Below, piece after piece: positions 61,979 through 64,000 of a stretch of 64,000 bases of DNA. Within the stretch, counting starts at the first letter, position 1; every line of letters begins with the position of its first letter. Made by a program: the position numbers and the translations under genes. The notes under the pieces were generated by a model, which made no database searches, was not told where the DNA came from, and worked only from the letters and a program-made list of their open reading frames with translations. Source of the DNA: DATKDF01 sp963752045 (GTDB taxonomy: Bacteria; Acidobacteriota; Vicinamibacteria; Vicinamibacterales; SCN-69-37). The stretch covers positions 1 through 64,000 of the forward strand of contig CAVVWN010000012.1 of NCBI GenBank assembly GCA_963752045.1. The letters are read 5' to 3'.

Positions 61979-63501
61979 CGGTACACCAGGATCCGCTCGG
62001 CGCGCCCGTCGTAGATGAGCGCGCCTCCGGACGGATCGACGAGAAGGGCCATGGCCCTGTCAAAGCCGCCGGCCTGACGGTCGGCCGAGAACGTGGCGAG
62101 CAGCCGATATCCGCCCTGCGCGCCTGAGGCGGCCGCGGCCGTCGGATCGGGATGCGGGCTGAAGACCGCCAGCATCCCGCGGCCGAGCACGTACAGGTGC
62201 CCGAACTCGTCGAAGGTCAGGTCCTCGGGATCCCGCAACTCGAAGCCGCCCGATCGCAGGGGAATCCGCGCCACGGATTTCCCGTCGGCGTCGAACACCA
62301 GCACCTCGCGGCGATCGCGTTCGATGGCCGCCACGCGGTCGCGGAGGTTCACGGCCATCCGTCGCACGCGCGCGGCCGCGAACACCGACGCATACGAGCC
62401 GTCGCGGTTGAAGCGCTGCACGGCGCGCTGGTCGTCGTCCATGACCAGCCACTGGCCGTTCGACAACTGGACGGCCTCGACGATCTTGTCGAGCACCTGC
62501 GCCCCGCCTTGCGAATCGGGCAGCAGGATGGGCACGCTCTCGCCGCTCATCGACTTGAGCGACGCGCTGTCGACCGCGATGGGATTGCCGGCTGCGTCCG
62601 ACGTCAGGAGCCGGAAGCGCGTGAAGGCCGGAACCCGGTCGCCGGCGGCGCCATCGAGCAGGCCGATGGCCGACTCGGTCGACCAGTAGATGCGCCCGGC
62701 GGACGTGCGCACGAGCCTCACCACGTTCTGCAGACGAGGCGGTCCCACCGTTTCGGTGGTGCTCGCAAAGGCCGCTCCGGCCGACGCGCGTACGTACAGC
62801 CGATGCAGCAGCGTAAGGCGCGCAAGAGCCCGGCCGGCTGCCTCGCTGTCCGGCCACCTGTTCCGCACCTGCTGCAACTCTTCCATGGCCAGAATCGGGC
62901 GTCCGAGCGCCACGAGCACCTGGCCGGCGGTCAGGTGGGCTTCGGCCGCGGCCTGGCCGGCCGGATACTCCGCCGTCACGCGACCGAGGTTGGCAAGCGC
63001 CTCGTCGAGCCGGCCCGCGTAGTAGAACGTCTCGCCCGACAACTGCAGCGACCGCGCGACGGCGCCCGACGTCGGAAACAGCCGGATCACGCGATCGAAA
63101 TTGGCGAGTGCCGCGTCGAGCTCGGGCCCCTGCCGGCTGCGCGCCAGCGCCAGCCGGCCGCTCATCACGTAGGCGTCGGGCGCCGAGTCCGACGTCGAGT
63201 ACGTGCGGAGAATGGCCTCGACGGCTTCGGCCGCCTGCGCCGAATTGCCCTCCACGTCGAGGTAGTACCTGGCGATCTCGAGCAGCGCGTCGTCGGCCAC
63301 CGACGTCGTGGCAAACGTCTCGGCCACAGCGCGGAAGTCCTTGAGCGCCTCGGTGTAGTTGCCCTGGGCGGCAAAGGCCCGGCCGCTTTCGAGCTGCCGG
63401 CGGGCCACTTCCTCGTTGGCGGCCGCCTGCTGCTGAGCCATCGGAACGGCGATGGCGATGGCGATGGCCGCCGCCGTCGCGCCTGCCCGGACGAGTGTCA
63501 T
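61975..63501 (-). CDS. Exported TPR and NHL/propeller-like protein
   Basis: 508 residues from ATG 63499-63501, which starts a signal peptide ending at PMAQ. Residues about 25-220 are TPR-like helices (ARRQLESGRAFAAQGNYTEALKDFRAVAE, DAALANFDRVIRLFPTSG, EALANLGRVTAEYPAGQAAAEAH), a YfiO/tol-pal-like layout. The C-terminal half has propeller strands: GQWLVMDDDQRAVQRFNRDGSY, REVLVFDADGKSVARIP, DPEDLTFDEFGHLYVLGRGMLAVF and ALLVDPSGGALIYD. No enzyme motif. It lies between two PEGA proteins on one transcript and probably forms a scaffold with them. Confidence 0.65.
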   Translation of the reverse strand: MTLVRAGATAAAIAIAIAVPMAQQQAAANEEVARRQLESGRAFAAQGNYTEALKDFRAVAETFATTSVADDALLEIARYYLDVEGNSAQAAEAVEAILRTYSTSDSAPDAYVMSGRLALARSRQGPELDAALANFDRVIRLFPTSGAVARSLQLSGETFYYAGRLDEALANLGRVTAEYPAGQAAAEAHLTAGQVLVALGRPILAMEELQQVRNRWPDSEAAGRALARLTLLHRLYVRASAGAAFASTTETVGPPRLQNVVRLVRTSAGRIYWSTESAIGLLDGAAGDRVPAFTRFRLLTSDAAGNPIAVDSASLKSMSGESVPILLPDSQGGAQVLDKIVEAVQLSNGQWLVMDDDQRAVQRFNRDGSYASVFAAARVRRMAVNLRDRVAAIERDRREVLVFDADGKSVARIPLRSGGFELRDPEDLTFDEFGHLYVLGRGMLAVFSPHPDPTAAAASGAQGGYRLLATFSADRQAGGFDRAMALLVDPSGGALIYDGRAERILVYR

Positions 63502-63514
63502 GCCCCTCACGCGA

Positions 63515-64000
63515 TCAATCTCCCGGCGCCTTGAACTCGACGCGCGCCCGCTCGCCCGACGCAACCGTGACGGTCTGGCGGCTCGACTTGCCGTCGTCGC
63601 AACGGAGCTCGATCGTGTGGCGTCCGGCGGCCGCCGGGCGATTCGGAATCGGTGGATAGCCGATGTCCTGCCCGTCGGCGAAGACCTTGCACGTTTCGAC
63701 GACGGAAAACACGGCCAGCGCTCCGAGCGGCCGCAGCGTGACCGACACGCGCGCCCGCTGGAAGTCCACCGGCAGCGTCTCGCTCAGCAGGTACTGCGTG
63801 TTGCGCGCGATGATGCGGCCTTCGGTGGGCTGGATTGTCAGGTCGTGCTCGGTCGCCGCTTCCGAAAGCACCGTGGATCCGCGCACGATCTCGAACGGGT
63901 AATCAGCGCTGACGGTGACCCGGGCGGCGATGGGCTCGGGTCTCAACGTGAAGGCCTTGCTGCCCGATTCGAGATCCGCCTGCGTGATTTCGCCGGTGAG
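63515..64000 (-). CDS. PEGA-domain protein, 5' end outside the window
   Basis: At least 161 residues, open to the window edge; the TTG at 63946 is not needed as a start because the frame continues upstream. The visible part has PEGA-like beta repeats: ARVTVSADYPFEIVRGSTVL, and SVTLRPLGALAVFSVVETCKVFADGQDIGYPP followed by AAAGRHTIELRCDDG and VASGERARVEFKAPGD. This is the usual C-terminus of Acidobacterial/myxobacterial-type kinases or surface proteins carrying PEGA tails; which of these cannot be told. It ends 14 nt before the next gene of the cluster. Confidence 0.6.
   Translation of the reverse strand, partial: LTGEITQADLESGSKAFTLRPEPIAARVTVSADYPFEIVRGSTVLSEAATEHDLTIQPTEGRIIARNTQYLLSETLPVDFQRARVSVTLRPLGALAVFSVVETCKVFADGQDIGYPPIPNRPAAAGRHTIELRCDDGKSSRQTVTVASGERARVEFKAPGD

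Overview
The window is GC-rich, densely coded bacterial DNA. Several signs point to Acidobacteriota, most likely the Vicinamibacteria (subgroup 6). There is an intact ADOP-type MacB/FtsX permease and the remains of another, large secreted VPS10-type and S9 peptidase-type proteins, a DUF5117-like zinc metalloprotease, and an ECF sigma factor coupled to a Ser/Thr kinase. The tmRNA tag ADTQLALAA closely resembles the tag I recall for Solibacter (ANTQFAYAA). The taxonomic call is inference; no 16S gene is present.

Left arm (1-9,490) is an eroding accessory island. It holds a fragment of a tyrosine integrase at the very edge and frameshifted remains of a DsbA-like oxidoreductase and an ADOP permease. 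Next come a beta-propeller gene with a 3' frameshift, a small secreted six-cysteine protein, a truncated second DsbA-like gene, an AraC-type regulator and a decayed IS91-type transposase. It ends with an intact excisionase-like HTH gene and tyrosine integrase that stop about 115 bp short of the 3' end of ssrA (tmRNA), a classic integration target.

Middle (9,500-33,940) is mostly housekeeping: ssrA, a BaiN/YhiN-type flavoprotein, an MscS channel, an amidohydrolase, a TolC-RND-MFP efflux operon (minus strand), and a divergent ECF sigma-kinase pair. A plus-strand run then carries GtrA, N-acetylmuramoyl-L-alanine amidase, GerMN protein and RNase PH. RdgB follows but is cut off from rph by an oppositely oriented zinc metalloprotease. 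A large VPS10-type propeller protein closes the section.

Right half (33,940-64,000) contains an IS30-family insertion and an IS256 remnant inside a tandem repeat, two translationally coupled secreted genes, and an S9 peptidase. A sucrose locus follows: a stand-alone sucrose-phosphatase-like HAD, a fructokinase-sucrose-phosphate synthase-phosphatase triple-domain protein, and sucrose synthase. Beyond it lie a five-haem cytochrome and a cytochrome c/beta-barrel hybrid, an ADOP permease, tRNA-Pro, a GT87-like protein, DUF2911, an SGNH lipoprotein, a D-cysteine desulfhydrase-like enzyme, a DCC thioredoxin-like protein, an orphan HATPase, pirin, and a TPR/PEGA/PDZ/NHL cluster running off the right edge.

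Two features stand out. (1) At least six gene 3' ends carry low-complexity tandem repeats, each with its own unit. Most are arranged as long inverted repeats, and several supply the stop codon of the flanking gene. (2) A 35-bp-stem palindrome sits in frame inside the multihaem cytochrome gene, just after the signal peptide, like a protein-coding mobile palindrome. The triple-fused sucrose enzyme and the six-cysteine peptide/DsbA/permease island are the most system-like protein finds.
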